A DNA stretch of 64,000 nt from Bradyrhizobium cytisi (GTDB taxonomy: Bacteria; Pseudomonadota; Alphaproteobacteria; Rhizobiales; Xanthobacteraceae): assembly GCF_008123515.1 (NCBI RefSeq), contig NZ_VSSR01000001.1, positions 1 through 64,000 on the forward strand, given 5' to 3'. The stretch's first letter is position 1. Each line of letters starts with the position of its first letter. The notes under the pieces were generated by a model. The model worked only from the letters and a program-made list of their open reading frames with translations. It had not been told where the DNA came from and made no database searches. Of this stretch, positions 53,712 through 62,777 are shown in pieces. Made by a program: the position numbers and the translations under genes.

Positions 53712-54593
53712 ATGCCCCGCGTTGCCTTCATCGGATTGGGGCGGATGGGCCATGGCATGGCCGGCCGCTATCTCGATGCCGGTTTTACGGTGACGCTGTG
53801 GAATCGCAGCAGGGCAAAAGCAGAAGACCTGATCGCGCGCGGCGCGCATTGGGCGACTTCGCCCGAGGATGCCGCGATCGATGCCGACGCGGTCGTGACC
53901 ATGGTCGCCGATGACGAGGCCTCGCGCGCCGTCTGGCTCGGGCTCAACGGCGCGGCCAAGACGGCCAAGGCCGGCACCATTGCGATCGAGTGCTCCACCG
54001 TTTCCTATGATCATGCGCGCGAGATGGGCCGCGAGCTCAATGCGCGCGGGCTGATCTACATCGACTGCCCCGTGACGGGATTGCCGGATGCGGCCGCGGC
54101 CGGAAAGCTGACGTTGCTTGCCGGCGCTGACGCGGCCGACCTCGAGCGGGCGCGCCCGTTCCTCGAACCGATCGGCTCGACCATCCGCCATTTCGGCGCG
54201 GTCGGATCCGGCACGGTCTACAAGCTCATCAACAATCTCCTGGGCGCGATCCAGATCGCGGGCCTCGCCGAGGGCCTCGCGATCGCCGAGCAGGCCGGGC
54301 TCGACATGAAGCTGGTGCTGGAGTCGATCCAGGCGGGCGTCGCCGCCAGCCCGCAGGTGCAGCGCCATTCCAAGCGCATGGTCGCCCGCGACTTCAGCGG
54401 TGCCACGTTCACGGCCGCGCTCCGGCACAAGGATGCCGCCTACGCCGTCAAGCTCGCCGAGAGCCTGCTGGCCGACAAGCCGCTGGTCTCGCGCGCCGCC
54501 GTCGAGTCCTACGCGCAGGCCAAGGCCGCGATGCCCGACGACGACGAAGGCAGGATGATCGAGCTGGTGTCGCGGCCGAAAGGCGCTGTCTGA
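53712..54593 (+). CDS. 3-hydroxyisobutyrate dehydrogenase-family NAD(P) oxidoreductase
   Basis: 293 residues. Rossmann motif VAFIGLGRMGHGMAGRYLDAGFTVTLWNRS, the substrate loop DCPVTGLPDAAAAGKLTLLAGAD (the usual GG is replaced by GL), and the catalytic lysine in YKLINNLLGAIQIAGLAEG. The family includes 3-hydroxyisobutyrate, tartronate semialdehyde and glyoxylate reductases; the substrate is not clear here. It starts two bases after the prfB stop and is surely cotranscribed. Confidence 0.9.
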   Translation: MPRVAFIGLGRMGHGMAGRYLDAGFTVTLWNRSRAKAEDLIARGAHWATSPEDAAIDADAVVTMVADDEASRAVWLGLNGAAKTAKAGTIAIECSTVSYDHAREMGRELNARGLIYIDCPVTGLPDAAAAGKLTLLAGADAADLERARPFLEPIGSTIRHFGAVGSGTVYKLINNLLGAIQIAGLAEGLAIAEQAGLDMKLVLESIQAGVAASPQVQRHSKRMVARDFSGATFTAALRHKDAAYAVKLAESLLADKPLVSRAAVESYAQAKAAMPDDDEGRMIELVSRPKGAV

Positions 54594-54658
54594 TCGCCGA
54601 CGCTTCCAAGCACGAACGCGGCCCGACCGCCGGGGACGGTCCGTTGATTTGAGCTGCT

Positions 54659-55066
54659 CTATTGCTCGAAGTTGCGCAGGCCCGCCACACCGGAATCCGT
54701 TCGGATCATGCGTCCCTTCTTCCCATCGTCGGTCAAAAAGACGTCCCAGTGCGCCGTGCCACCTGGTTGACCTTCGAGGGTCATCACGCCGGTGCAGTCC
54801 TGATCAATCGTGTACGTACCATTCAGAGCTTCGCGTTGAACGATCGCATGGCGCAGCGAGGTCTGTTTGCCTGAAAACTTTCCCGACCCGTCAAAGTCGA
54901 ACGCACCGTAATGATAGTTCGTGCCCTGGCCAGTAAATACGTAGCGGCCCTGGAGCTTCTCGACCGAGCACGTCTGCGGTGCTCCGTGAGCCATTGGGCC
55001 GATCAGCAAAGAACACCCCAACATCAGACTTGCGCCCATTATGCCGCTTGTGAGACTTAATTTCAT
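54659..55066 (-). CDS. Small secreted beta-rich protein, hypothetical
   Basis: 135 residues. A signal peptide (MKLSLTSGIMGASLMLGCSLLIG..., cleavage near HGAP) is followed by about 105 residues in which alternating strands dominate: CSVEKLQGRYVFTGQG, YGAFDFDGSGKFSG, LNGTYTIDQDCTGVMTLEG, HWDVFLTDDGKKGRMIRTD. The pattern of GRY-x-F followed by repeated strand-glycine turns suggests a small lipocalin-like barrel, and two cysteines could form a disulfide. The ATG at 55066 follows ggaggg, which favours it over the ATG 15 bases upstream. Not recognised as a named family. Confidence 0.7.
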   Translation of the reverse strand: MKLSLTSGIMGASLMLGCSLLIGPMAHGAPQTCSVEKLQGRYVFTGQGTNYHYGAFDFDGSGKFSGKQTSLRHAIVQREALNGTYTIDQDCTGVMTLEGQPGGTAHWDVFLTDDGKKGRMIRTDSGVAGLRNFEQ

Positions 55067-55218
55067 CGCTTCGCCCTCCATACCGTATCGGCGGTGGAAC
55101 TACACGCCAAGATTGCGGCAGAAAGGAGAACTCGTGCTACTCAGGAGTGTGACGCTGGCTGAGAGCGTGCTCGAGTTCCTCTCTCAACCAAAAACGAAAA
55201 CCTCCTAATCGGAGCCAT

Positions 55219-56100
55219 ATGACATGGGGGCAGCCTCGATCGGAGCGCGGTCTCGGCATGGCCCTCGTTACCGCGGCGGCGATTGCCTGGAGCACGGCGC
55301 CGTTTTTCACGCGGCTTTTGCCGTTCGATCCCTGGACCATCCTGTTCTGGCGCGGCCTGTTCGGCGGCGGTCTGATCTCGGTGCTTCTCGTCCTGATGCA
55401 GGGGCCGGGCGCGTTGTGGCAATTGGTGGTGCCGGGACGCGGCGGATTGCTCGTGGCGTCGTTATCTGCGCTCGGCATGATCTCGTTCATTCCCGCGCTC
55501 CAGATGACCGATGTCATGAATGTCGCGGTGCTGATCGCGACCCAGCCGTTCGTGGCGGCGGCGCTGGCATGGCTGTGGCTCGGCGAAGCCGCGACATGGC
55601 GCACCCTGATCGCGAGCCTCGTTGCCTTTGCCGGCGTCGCCATCACCGTCGGCGGCATCAGATCCGGCGCCGATATCGGCGGCGTGGCCCTGAGCTGCCT
55701 GATGGTCCTCGCGATCTCGGCCATGACGGTCGTCGTTCGGCGCCACAAGGAGACCTCGATGGTTGCGACGGCAGCACTGTCGAACTTCATCGGCAGCCTC
55801 GTCAGCCTGCCGTTCGCCCACGACATCGCCCATGTCGGCGGCAACAGCCTTGCGATCCTTGCGATGTTCGGCTGCCTCCAGGTCGCGCTCGGCCTGACCT
55901 TCTACATGCTCGGCTCGCGCCTGCTGCCTTCGGGCCAAGCCTCCCTGATCGCAACGCTGGAGACGCCGCTGATGGCGTTCTGGATCTGGGTGGGATTTAG
56001 CGAGGTGCCGGCCGTGCATGCGCTCATTGGCGGGGCACTGGTGATCGGGGCAGTGATCACTGATATTGCAGGCGACGCCCGCTTTCGCCGATCGTCATGA
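55219..56100 (+). CDS. EamA/DMT-family transporter
   Basis: 293 residues with ten hydrophobic segments in two EamA repeats (WSTAPFFTRLLPFDPWTILFWRG and, in the second half, LYMLGSRLLPSGQASLIATLETPLMAFWIW). The charge-poor helices and the ExPL-like turn before the last helices are typical of drug/metabolite exporters. The substrate is unknown. It is separated by 79 bases from a second, only distantly similar EamA gene. Confidence 0.87.
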   Translation: MTWGQPRSERGLGMALVTAAAIAWSTAPFFTRLLPFDPWTILFWRGLFGGGLISVLLVLMQGPGALWQLVVPGRGGLLVASLSALGMISFIPALQMTDVMNVAVLIATQPFVAAALAWLWLGEAATWRTLIASLVAFAGVAITVGGIRSGADIGGVALSCLMVLAISAMTVVVRRHKETSMVATAALSNFIGSLVSLPFAHDIAHVGGNSLAILAMFGCLQVALGLTFYMLGSRLLPSGQASLIATLETPLMAFWIWVGFSEVPAVHALIGGALVIGAVITDIAGDARFRRSS

Positions 56101-56179
56101 GCCTCGTCTCGTCGGAAATCGGGTGGCGAGATGCGTCGCGCTGGCCTAGGCGGCAGGCCCGACCGCCGAGGTAAGACGC

Positions 56180-57091
56180 ATGCCTTTGAATGAAAACCGG
56201 ATCGACGCGCGAGACTGGTCGCTGCTTGCTGTGCTCTCGATCCTCTGGGGCGGGTCGTTCTTCTTCAATGGCGCGGCGCTGCGGGAGCTGCCGCCGCTAA
56301 CCTTGGTGTTTTTGCGCGTTGCCCTTGGCGCGGCCATTCTGCTGCCGTTGCTGCGTGTGCAGGGGATCAGCTTTCCCAAGGGCGTGAGGGGCTGGCGAGC
56401 CTTTGTCGTGATCGGGCTGCTCAACAACGTCATTCCGTTCTCGCTGATCGTGGCCGGCCAGACTTTCATTCCGAGCGGACTGGCGTCGATCCTGAACGCG
56501 ACCACGCCGCTGTTCACTGTGCTGGTGATGGCGGCGGCGGGTGAAGAGGCGTTGCAGGCGCGGCGGGTGGCCGGCGTGGCGCTGGGCCTCGCCGGCGTGG
56601 TCATCCTGCGTGGGTGGGGTGTCGAGTCGCGCGCCGGGCAGGGGTTCGGCATCCTACTCTGCCTTGGCGGCGCGCTCAGTTATGGTTTTGCGGCGCTCGC
56701 CGCGCGTCGGCTGCTGAAGGACTCACCGCCACTGGGAACGGCCACGTTTCAGCTGATGGCGTCGACTGTGATGATGGCGATCGTCGCCGGTGCAGTGGAG
56801 CAGCCGTGGCGTCTTCCTGTTCCGGGTCTGGCGACCTGGCTTGCCGTGCTGGGCCTCGCGGCGCTCTCGACGGCGCTCGCCTACATCGTCTTCTTTCAGA
56901 TCATACGACGCTCAGGCGCGAGCAATGTGATGCTAGTGACGCTGCTCATTCCCGTGACCGCCATTCTTCTGGGATGGCTGGTGCTGCGCGAGCCGATCTC
57001 CATGCGAGAGATCGCCGGTGCGGTCGTCATCGGCAGCGCATTGATCGTGATCGACGGACGGGCTGTGAGAATGCTGCAGCGCGTGGGTTAA
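56180..57091 (+). CDS. EamA/DMT-family transporter
   Basis: 303 residues, ten hydrophobic segments. First repeat starts SILWGGSFFFNGAALRELPPLTLVFLRVALGA and continues NNVIPFSLIVAGQTFIPSGLASILNATTPLF; the second ends NVMLVTLLIPVTAILLGWLVLREPISMREIAGA. This resembles the YdcZ/RhaT-like group of metabolite exporters. It may share a transcript with the EamA gene before it. The ribosome site is weak (gaggtaag). Confidence 0.88.
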   Translation: MPLNENRIDARDWSLLAVLSILWGGSFFFNGAALRELPPLTLVFLRVALGAAILLPLLRVQGISFPKGVRGWRAFVVIGLLNNVIPFSLIVAGQTFIPSGLASILNATTPLFTVLVMAAAGEEALQARRVAGVALGLAGVVILRGWGVESRAGQGFGILLCLGGALSYGFAALAARRLLKDSPPLGTATFQLMASTVMMAIVAGAVEQPWRLPVPGLATWLAVLGLAALSTALAYIVFFQIIRRSGASNVMLVTLLIPVTAILLGWLVLREPISMREIAGAVVIGSALIVIDGRAVRMLQRVG

Positions 57092-57194
57092 GTTCCGAGC
57101 CAGCGTTTCACTCCGCGGAAAATCCTGCCGCTTGCCAGTCGCTTGCCACCTTGCGACACTCTTCTCAAAACAAGACTATATAGGGGAGAGAACG

Positions 57195-58430
57195 ATGCCG
57201 GGTCGTCGCAAAAGCCTTGCTGCCCTCGCCATGCTTGCTGCCGGAGTGCTCGTCACGACCCCGGCCTTGGCAGAGAAGAAATACGATCCCGGCGCCAGCG
57301 ACACCGAAATCAAGATCGGCAACATCATGCCCTATAGCGGACCGGCGTCGTCCTATGGCGTGATCGGCAAGACTGAGGCCGCGTTCTTCAAAATGATCAA
57401 CGATCAGGGTGGCATCAACGGCCGCAAGATCAACTTCGTCAGCTATGACGATGCCTACTCGCCGCCGAAGGCGATCGAGCAGGCGCGCAAGCTGGTCGAG
57501 AGCGATGAGGTGCTGCTGATCTTCCAGGCGCTTGGCACGCCCTCGAACTCTGCGATCATGAAATACATGAACGCCAAGAGAGTGCCGCAGCTCTTCGTCG
57601 CCTCCGGCGGCACCAAGTTCGGGGACCCGAAGAACTTTCCGTGGACCATGGGCTTCCAGCCCAACTACCAGAGCGAGGGGCGGATTTACGCAAAGTACAT
57701 TCGCGACAATTTCCCGAACGGCAAGATCGCGGTGTTCTGGCAGAACGACGACGCCGGCAAGGACCAGTTCAAGGGCCTGAAGGACGGGCTCGGCGACAAG
57801 GCCAACATGATCATTGCCGACAAGTCCTATGAGGTCAGCGATCCCTCGATCGACTCGCAGATCGTCGCCTTGCATGATTCCGGTGCAGACATCTTCTTCT
57901 CATGGGCAGCGCCAAAGGGCTCGGCGCAGGCGATCCGGAAGGTCGGCGAGCTCGGCTGGAAGCCAAAGTTCTTCCTGGCCAACACCGCGACCTCGGTCGC
58001 CTCGGTCCTGAAGCCTGCCGGCCTCGACTATGCCAAGGACATCATCTCGACCGTCTATCTGAAGGATCCGACCGATCCGACCTGGGACAAGGATCCGGCC
58101 GTGATCAAATGGCGCGAATTCATGGACAAATATTACCCTGACGGCGACAAGGCCAATTCCAACAACATCTACGGATACGTGCAGGCCGAGGCGATGGCGC
58201 AGGTCCTGAAACAGTGCGGCGACACGCTCACGCGCGACAACGTCATGAAGCAGGCGGCCAACCTGAAGAACTTCCACACCGACCTGATTCTGCCCGGCAT
58301 CATGGTGAACACCTCGCCGGACGATTATTTCCCGATCGAGCAGATGCAGCTGATGCGCTTCAACGGGCAAGCCTGGGAGCTGTTCGGCGACGTCATCACC
58401 GGCGAGGTCGGTCACGAACGCAGCCAGTAA
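57195..58430 (+). CDS. Branched-chain amino-acid-type ABC transporter substrate-binding protein
   Basis: 411 residues. Signal peptide (RRKSLAALAMLAAGVLVTTPALA) followed by a type I periplasmic binding protein: EIKIGNIMPYSGPASSYGVIGK, MINDQGGINGRKINFVSYDDAYSPPKAIEQARKLVE, and a hinge/second lobe with FSWAAPKGSAQAIRKVGELGW. It binds an amino acid or other small carboxylate outside the membrane. Permease and ATPase genes are not nearby, so it is an orphan in this window. A good ribosome site (ggggagag) sets the start. Confidence 0.92.
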   Translation: MPGRRKSLAALAMLAAGVLVTTPALAEKKYDPGASDTEIKIGNIMPYSGPASSYGVIGKTEAAFFKMINDQGGINGRKINFVSYDDAYSPPKAIEQARKLVESDEVLLIFQALGTPSNSAIMKYMNAKRVPQLFVASGGTKFGDPKNFPWTMGFQPNYQSEGRIYAKYIRDNFPNGKIAVFWQNDDAGKDQFKGLKDGLGDKANMIIADKSYEVSDPSIDSQIVALHDSGADIFFSWAAPKGSAQAIRKVGELGWKPKFFLANTATSVASVLKPAGLDYAKDIISTVYLKDPTDPTWDKDPAVIKWREFMDKYYPDGDKANSNNIYGYVQAEAMAQVLKQCGDTLTRDNVMKQAANLKNFHTDLILPGIMVNTSPDDYFPIEQMQLMRFNGQAWELFGDVITGEVGHERSQ

Positions 58431-58475
58431 GTCAGGGCTGGGCGTTGCGCGGTCGAAGCGTGGCGACGGTCATGC

Positions 58476-59855
58476 CTATTGCGCCGCGACGAGGCGTTCC
58501 GGGGCCAAATGTTGCCCGAGGAAATCGCGGGCCTGGGTCTGGTAGCCGAAACGCTCGGCAAGCTCGGAGCGGCGCGCGCGGATTCGGCCACGACATTCCT
58601 CCTGCCGCGCCAGCACGCGGGTGACGGAGGCCACGATCGACTCGGTCGCAAACGGATCGAAATAATCGGCGAGCTCGCCCGCGACCTCGCGGAACACGGC
58701 TATGTCGGAGCAGAGCACGGGCGTGTTCGCAGCCAGCGCCTCGATGATCGGCACGCCAAAACCTTCGGCGAAGCTCGGCATGATCAGGCCATGCGCGTCC
58801 GCGATCAAAGCGGCCTTCTCGTGCTCGTCGACATAGCCGGCGAAACGAATGTTTGGCGGAAGGTTGCGCATCCGGCTGATCTGGCCGGCCAGGCCGATCA
58901 CCACCAGATCGGCCTGGGGGATGTTGCGGAACGCGCGAATGACGGTGGCGACGTTCTTGCGCGGCTCGTTCGAGACGATGACGACAAAGCTCGGCCGCCC
59001 CGGACGCCCCGACGGGGCTGGGAGGTGCAGGACATCCGGGGCGTCGAACCGGGTGCGGGGATACACGACCCGCGCCGGCAGGTGCGCAAATTGCGGTAAC
59101 AGATCCCTGAACCGCATCATGCTATAGTTTGAAACGAAGGCGAGCTCGTCGGCCTGACGCAGGCTGGTGAGCAGCCGTGACAGGAACAGCCGCGTTGCGA
59201 CGTCGCTGAGCTTGAGATCGGTGAGCGGCAGCAGATCGTGCACGACGCAGATCACCTTGGCATCCGGCCTGCGTTTCACCGACACCCGTGTCGGCGTGTC
59301 GATGACGATGACGTCATAATTGCGCGCGTCGATCCGTGGCGGCGGCAGCAGGAAGAAGGCCGAGGAGTCCTGATAGCTGTAGAATCCGGGCTCGAGCTGG
59401 AAGTCGCGGAACAGCTCGAGGTGGCGCAGATCCGGCGGGATGTATTCGAGCGCCGCAGTGCTGTTCTCGATCAGCCGCGCGTGCAGGCCGCGCAGGCCGA
59501 TCGCACGCAGGAAGCAGGCGATATAGTCCAACGACACCGACATGGTGGCCTTGTGGCGGACCCAGTCGAGCGTGCGCCGCAAGCCGCTGCGCGTCGCCGG
59601 CTCGCTCATGTTGATCTCGTCGAGGAATCGATAGAGCGCCAGGAGCTCGATATTGCGCGACTGCGTCGGGAACAGCTTTGTGCGCCGCTCGCGCCGGCGC
59701 AGCTTGCGGTAACGCCGCGTGGTCTCGACCAGCAGGGTGAGATCATGGCCTTCGGCTGCGAGCGAGCGCATCAATTCGCGGGTGAAATGGAAGATGCCGC
59801 GCTTGTGGTTGGGCTCGCCGAGCGCCTCGGACACGACAAGGATGTTCTGTTTCAT
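58476..59855 (-). CDS. Glycosyltransferase family 4-type
   Basis: 459 residues. GT-B fold: N-terminal domain KQNILVVSEALGEPNHKRGIFHFTRELMRSL, and a C-terminal domain with PSFVVIVSNEPRKNVATVIRAF and the E-x7-E donor site SFAEGFGVPIIEALAANTPVLCSD. A long, less conserved middle (residues about 90-230) is unusual for the family. It is the last gene of the export operon and its ATG overlaps the ATPase stop (ATGA). It probably adds a sugar to the exported glycan; donor unknown. Confidence 0.88.
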   Translation of the reverse strand: MKQNILVVSEALGEPNHKRGIFHFTRELMRSLAAEGHDLTLLVETTRRYRKLRRRERRTKLFPTQSRNIELLALYRFLDEINMSEPATRSGLRRTLDWVRHKATMSVSLDYIACFLRAIGLRGLHARLIENSTAALEYIPPDLRHLELFRDFQLEPGFYSYQDSSAFFLLPPPRIDARNYDVIVIDTPTRVSVKRRPDAKVICVVHDLLPLTDLKLSDVATRLFLSRLLTSLRQADELAFVSNYSMMRFRDLLPQFAHLPARVVYPRTRFDAPDVLHLPAPSGRPGRPSFVVIVSNEPRKNVATVIRAFRNIPQADLVVIGLAGQISRMRNLPPNIRFAGYVDEHEKAALIADAHGLIMPSFAEGFGVPIIEALAANTPVLCSDIAVFREVAGELADYFDPFATESIVASVTRVLARQEECRGRIRARRSELAERFGYQTQARDFLGQHLAPERLVAAQ

Positions 59856-60592
59856 GCGCGTTGCTCGCGGAGCTCGAAGGAAAAGGGCGACGGTGGCTCG
59901 ACCGCGACGGTCGAGGCGATGCGGCCGTGGTCGAGATTGATGATGCTGGTGCAGGTGCGGCGCAGCAGCGGCTGGTCGTGCGAGGCGATGATCACGATCG
60001 CTGCCTGCGAGACCAGGTTCTGCAGCCGCCGCTCGGCCTTCTCGGCAAAATGCTCGTCGACCACGCTCAGCCATTCGTCGAGCAGGAGGATGTCGGCCGG
60101 AAAGGCGGTCGCGGTCGCGAACAGCACGCGCATCAGCATGCCCGAGGAGAACATCCGCAACGGCAGCCGCTGCATGCGCTCTTCGAGCTCGGTGAAGGCC
60201 CAGATCTCATCGAGCACGGCGCGTGTCGGCTTGCGGCCGCTGATCCGCAGCAACAGGGCGATGTTGTCCTCGGCGATGAAGTCGAGGTTCACGCCGGCAT
60301 TGAGGCCGAGCAGGGGCACGACATTGCCGCTGACCGCGACGCGGCCGCTGCTCGGCGGATAAACCCCGGCGATCAGCCGCAGCAGCGTCGACTTGCCGGA
60401 GCCGTTGGGGCCGGCAAGCCCGATGCGCGTGCCGGCCTCGGCTTCGATCGTGACATTGTCGACCGCGCGGATGATCCGCGTCTCGCCCTTCTCGCGGATG
60501 AGGTGGCCGAGCAGGCGCCGCTTCAGCGAGAAGTCGTAGGCACCGTAGAGGGGATAATCGAGACAGACATTGTGCAGGTTGATCGAGGCCAT
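59852..60592 (-). CDS. Polysaccharide-exporter ABC ATPase (KpsT/Wzt type)
   Basis: 246 residues. Walker A GPNGSGKST at residues 61-69, a signature loop of the polysaccharide type (MFSSGMLMRVLFATA), Walker B with DILLLDEWLSVVDEHF, and the switch histidine in IIASHD. The N-terminal LDYPLYGAYDFSLKRRLLG is typical of Wzt/KpsT/TagH. There is no C-terminal carbohydrate-binding domain, so export would depend on a lipid-linked, chain-modified or uncapped polymer as in KpsT systems. Directly downstream of the fused permease gene, with which it must assemble. Confidence 0.93.
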   Translation of the reverse strand: MASINLHNVCLDYPLYGAYDFSLKRRLLGHLIREKGETRIIRAVDNVTIEAEAGTRIGLAGPNGSGKSTLLRLIAGVYPPSSGRVAVSGNVVPLLGLNAGVNLDFIAEDNIALLLRISGRKPTRAVLDEIWAFTELEERMQRLPLRMFSSGMLMRVLFATATAFPADILLLDEWLSVVDEHFAEKAERRLQNLVSQAAIVIIASHDQPLLRRTCTSIINLDHGRIASTVAVEPPSPFSFELREQRA

Positions 60593-60595
60593 CGG

Positions 60596-62524
60596 TCAGA
60601 TCCAGAACGCGGCTTTGCGCAGATGGACCAGCGTCAGCACGCTCGCACCGAGCAGCAGCGCCAGCGCCACCAGGACATAGATGATGCTGGTCGCATCGAC
60701 ATGGCCGCCGGCCAGCGGCTCGCGCCACACCGCGAACAGATGGGTCAGCGGATTGAGCCGCATCACGGTGGAGCGGTGATTGATCATGTCGGCGGACCAG
60801 ATCACGGGCGAGGCGAGGAAGGCGAGCATCAGCGTCGATTCGATGATCGGCTTGAGGTCGCGATACCGCGTCGCCAGCGCGCCGAGGACGAGGCTCAGGC
60901 CGAAGGTGCAGATCACGAACAGCGACAGGCCCGGGAGCGCTGCGAGCGCGCCGGAGAGATCGTGCGGCGTCAGCAGCAGCCACAGCAGGAGCGGGACGCA
61001 GGCATTGTGCAGGGCGAACAGCCCCTGGCGGAACGTGCATTGCAGAAGGAAGATCACCGGCGGCAGCGCCCGGTCGCGGATCAGGCTCGCGGAGTTCTGC
61101 AGCGCCGTGGTCGCATCGAGCACGACGCTGTTGAGAAAGGTCCAGGCCGTCATCGACAGGGCCAGCATCGGCAGCCGCGCCAGCATGTCGGCGTTCGACA
61201 TCTGGCCGATCACCGAGCCGAGCACCGCGACCACGATCGCCATCTGCAGCGACATCCAGAACGGACCGAGCAGCGAGCGCACATAGCGGTGGCGCATGTC
61301 GGACCAGGCCAGCGCTGCAGCGATCCGCAAGCTGTCGAGCCAGCCCGTTGGCTGCGGCGCCTCGGCGACGGGCGCGGCATCGCCGCAGGGGGCGGTGACG
61401 GCCGCGCGGTAGACGGATTCCATGCCTTCCCTGAAGGCGGTGGCGGAATAGCGGCTCACGGCGCGGGTCCGGGCCGAAAGCCCCATGCGGCGGCGGCGCT
61501 CGGGATCGCTGATCAGTGCGTCGATGGCTTCACCGAGTTTCTCGGTGTCGCCCGGCGGCACGGTGATCGCCTCCATGCCGTGACGGGCAACACGCGGCAC
61601 CGCCGTGTCGAGCGCGGTGTTCACAACGGGGCGGCCGGCGGCCATGGCTTCGAGCTGGGAGAGTCCGAAGGTCTCGGCATTGGTGACGGACGGCATCACG
61701 AAGACGTCGGCCAGGCACATCAGCTTGATGCGCTCGCAGTCACTGACGGAGCCGAGCAGGCGAACGCGGTCGCCGAGGCCAAGCTCGGCGATCAGCTGCT
61801 CGAGCCGGGGCCGCTCGGCACCTTCGCCGATGATCCAGGCCTCGAACTTACGGTCGACGGCTGCGCGGATCAGCACGTCATAGCCCTTGTAGGGCACGAG
61901 CCGGCCACAGGCGAGCACGAGGCGGCCGCGATCGTTGACGTGGTGTGGCTCGATCTTCGGCCAGTCATAGACACTGGTGTCGATGCCGAACGGCACGACA
62001 TGGCATTTGTCTTCGAATTCCCGCAGCAGCGGCGTCTCGTCGACCAGGACGCGGTCGGAGACGATGATCGCCTTGGCGCGGCGCAGCGTCCGCCGCATCA
62101 GGGGCTCGATGAGCCAGCGCAGACCCGAATGGGTGATGATGTCGGCATGCCAGTGCACGACCAGCGGCCGGTTGCGCCCGAAGCCGAGGGCGAAGACGAG
62201 GTCGGCGAGCGGGAAGGGCGCATGCAGCGCCAGCAGATCGTGCTCGGCGATCTTCTGCCACAGCCGCCAGGGATAGGCGGGCGCGGCCGGCAGCGACATC
62301 ACATTGCCGAACGAGCGGACACGCTCGACCGGCACGTCGTTGACGATGATCGCGCGCCGGTCGGCCGATTGCGAGCAGGTCAGCACGGCGGAGGCGAAGG
62401 TGTCCTTCAGGCTGGCGCAGATGTCACGGATCACCGTGAGCGTGCCGCCAAACAGGTCGGGATAGTAGATCTTGAAGATGTGCAGCACCGACGGACGGCG
62501 CGGGGTGTCGCTTGTGTGATGCAT
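60596..62524 (-). CDS. Fusion: GT4 glycosyltransferase - ABC-2 polysaccharide permease
   Basis: 642 residues in one intact frame. Residues 1-375 are a GT4 enzyme: IFKIYYPDLFGGTLTVIRDI, the HADIITHSGLRWLIEPLMRR segment, LVLACGRLVPYKGYDVLIRA and the E-x7-E site NAETFGLSQLEAM at 282-294. After an Ala/Pro linker (376-396) comes a Wzm/KpsM-type permease: AAALAWSDMRHRYVRSLLGPFWMSLQMAIVV, then about six membrane helices to the end. Wzm-type permeases are normally separate proteins of about 260 residues. The fusion would hold the glycan-building enzyme at the cytoplasmic mouth of the exporter. Its partner ATPase starts after 3 bases. Confidence 0.9.
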   Translation of the reverse strand: MHHTSDTPRRPSVLHIFKIYYPDLFGGTLTVIRDICASLKDTFASAVLTCSQSADRRAIIVNDVPVERVRSFGNVMSLPAAPAYPWRLWQKIAEHDLLALHAPFPLADLVFALGFGRNRPLVVHWHADIITHSGLRWLIEPLMRRTLRRAKAIIVSDRVLVDETPLLREFEDKCHVVPFGIDTSVYDWPKIEPHHVNDRGRLVLACGRLVPYKGYDVLIRAAVDRKFEAWIIGEGAERPRLEQLIAELGLGDRVRLLGSVSDCERIKLMCLADVFVMPSVTNAETFGLSQLEAMAAGRPVVNTALDTAVPRVARHGMEAITVPPGDTEKLGEAIDALISDPERRRRMGLSARTRAVSRYSATAFREGMESVYRAAVTAPCGDAAPVAEAPQPTGWLDSLRIAAALAWSDMRHRYVRSLLGPFWMSLQMAIVVAVLGSVIGQMSNADMLARLPMLALSMTAWTFLNSVVLDATTALQNSASLIRDRALPPVIFLLQCTFRQGLFALHNACVPLLLWLLLTPHDLSGALAALPGLSLFVICTFGLSLVLGALATRYRDLKPIIESTLMLAFLASPVIWSADMINHRSTVMRLNPLTHLFAVWREPLAGGHVDATSIIYVLVALALLLGASVLTLVHLRKAAFWI

Positions 62525-62531
62525 GATGGCG

Positions 62532-62696
62532 TCAGCCCGCGAGCAGTGCTGCGACGAACGGTGCGGCCAGCACCGAGATGAAGATCACGCCGCGCAGCAG
62601 CGCCGGCAGCATCGGCTCGATCGCGCCGGCCCGGCTCCGGTCGGGAAACGGCACAGCACGCAGTGAACTGGAATTGCGGACCAAGCGGTCAGCCAT
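62532..62696 (-). CDS. Small single-pass membrane protein, first gene of export operon
   Basis: 54 residues, starting MADRLVRNSSSLRAVPFPDRSRAG and ending in one hydrophobic helix (LLRGVIFISVLAAPFVAALLAG). The stop is seven bases before the fusion gene, and aaaggga precedes the ATG at normal distance; a -35/-10 pair lies immediately upstream. The basic N-terminus predicts a cytoplasmic tail and a C-terminal membrane helix. Small membrane proteins of this kind sometimes regulate exopolysaccharide export, but no family is recognised. Confidence 0.6.
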   Translation of the reverse strand: MADRLVRNSSSLRAVPFPDRSRAGAIEPMLPALLRGVIFISVLAAPFVAALLAG

Positions 62697-62733
62697 GGTG
62701 TTGTCCCTTTACGTCGCGCCCTCAGTGAGGTTC

Positions 62734-62762
62734 CGTATATGTGGGAAAATTTACCACGTCAA
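62734..62762 (-). promoter_or_regulatory. Promoter of the polysaccharide export operon
   Basis: On the minus strand TTGACG (62762-62757) and TATACG (62739-62734) are separated by exactly 17 bases. The predicted start of transcription is about 30 bases before the 54-residue gene and leaves its ribosome site intact. The first operator dyad fills the spacer. Confidence 0.6.
62739..62759. promoter_or_regulatory. Operator 1, in the export-operon promoter
   Basis: ATGTGGGAAAATTTACCACGT: a GTGG-N9-CCAC dyad inside a 21-base block that recurs at 62778-62798. It occupies the space between -35 and -10 of the export operon, where binding should control transcription directly. Confidence 0.55.
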
Positions 62763-62777
62763 TTGCAAAACCGGAAA

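Noticed and set aside
62710..62734. GGAAC-N16-CGTA, EcfG-like, before the export operon
   Set aside because: The start of transcription would fall inside the ribosome-binding site of the first gene; the TTGACG/TATACG pair slightly upstream fits much better.
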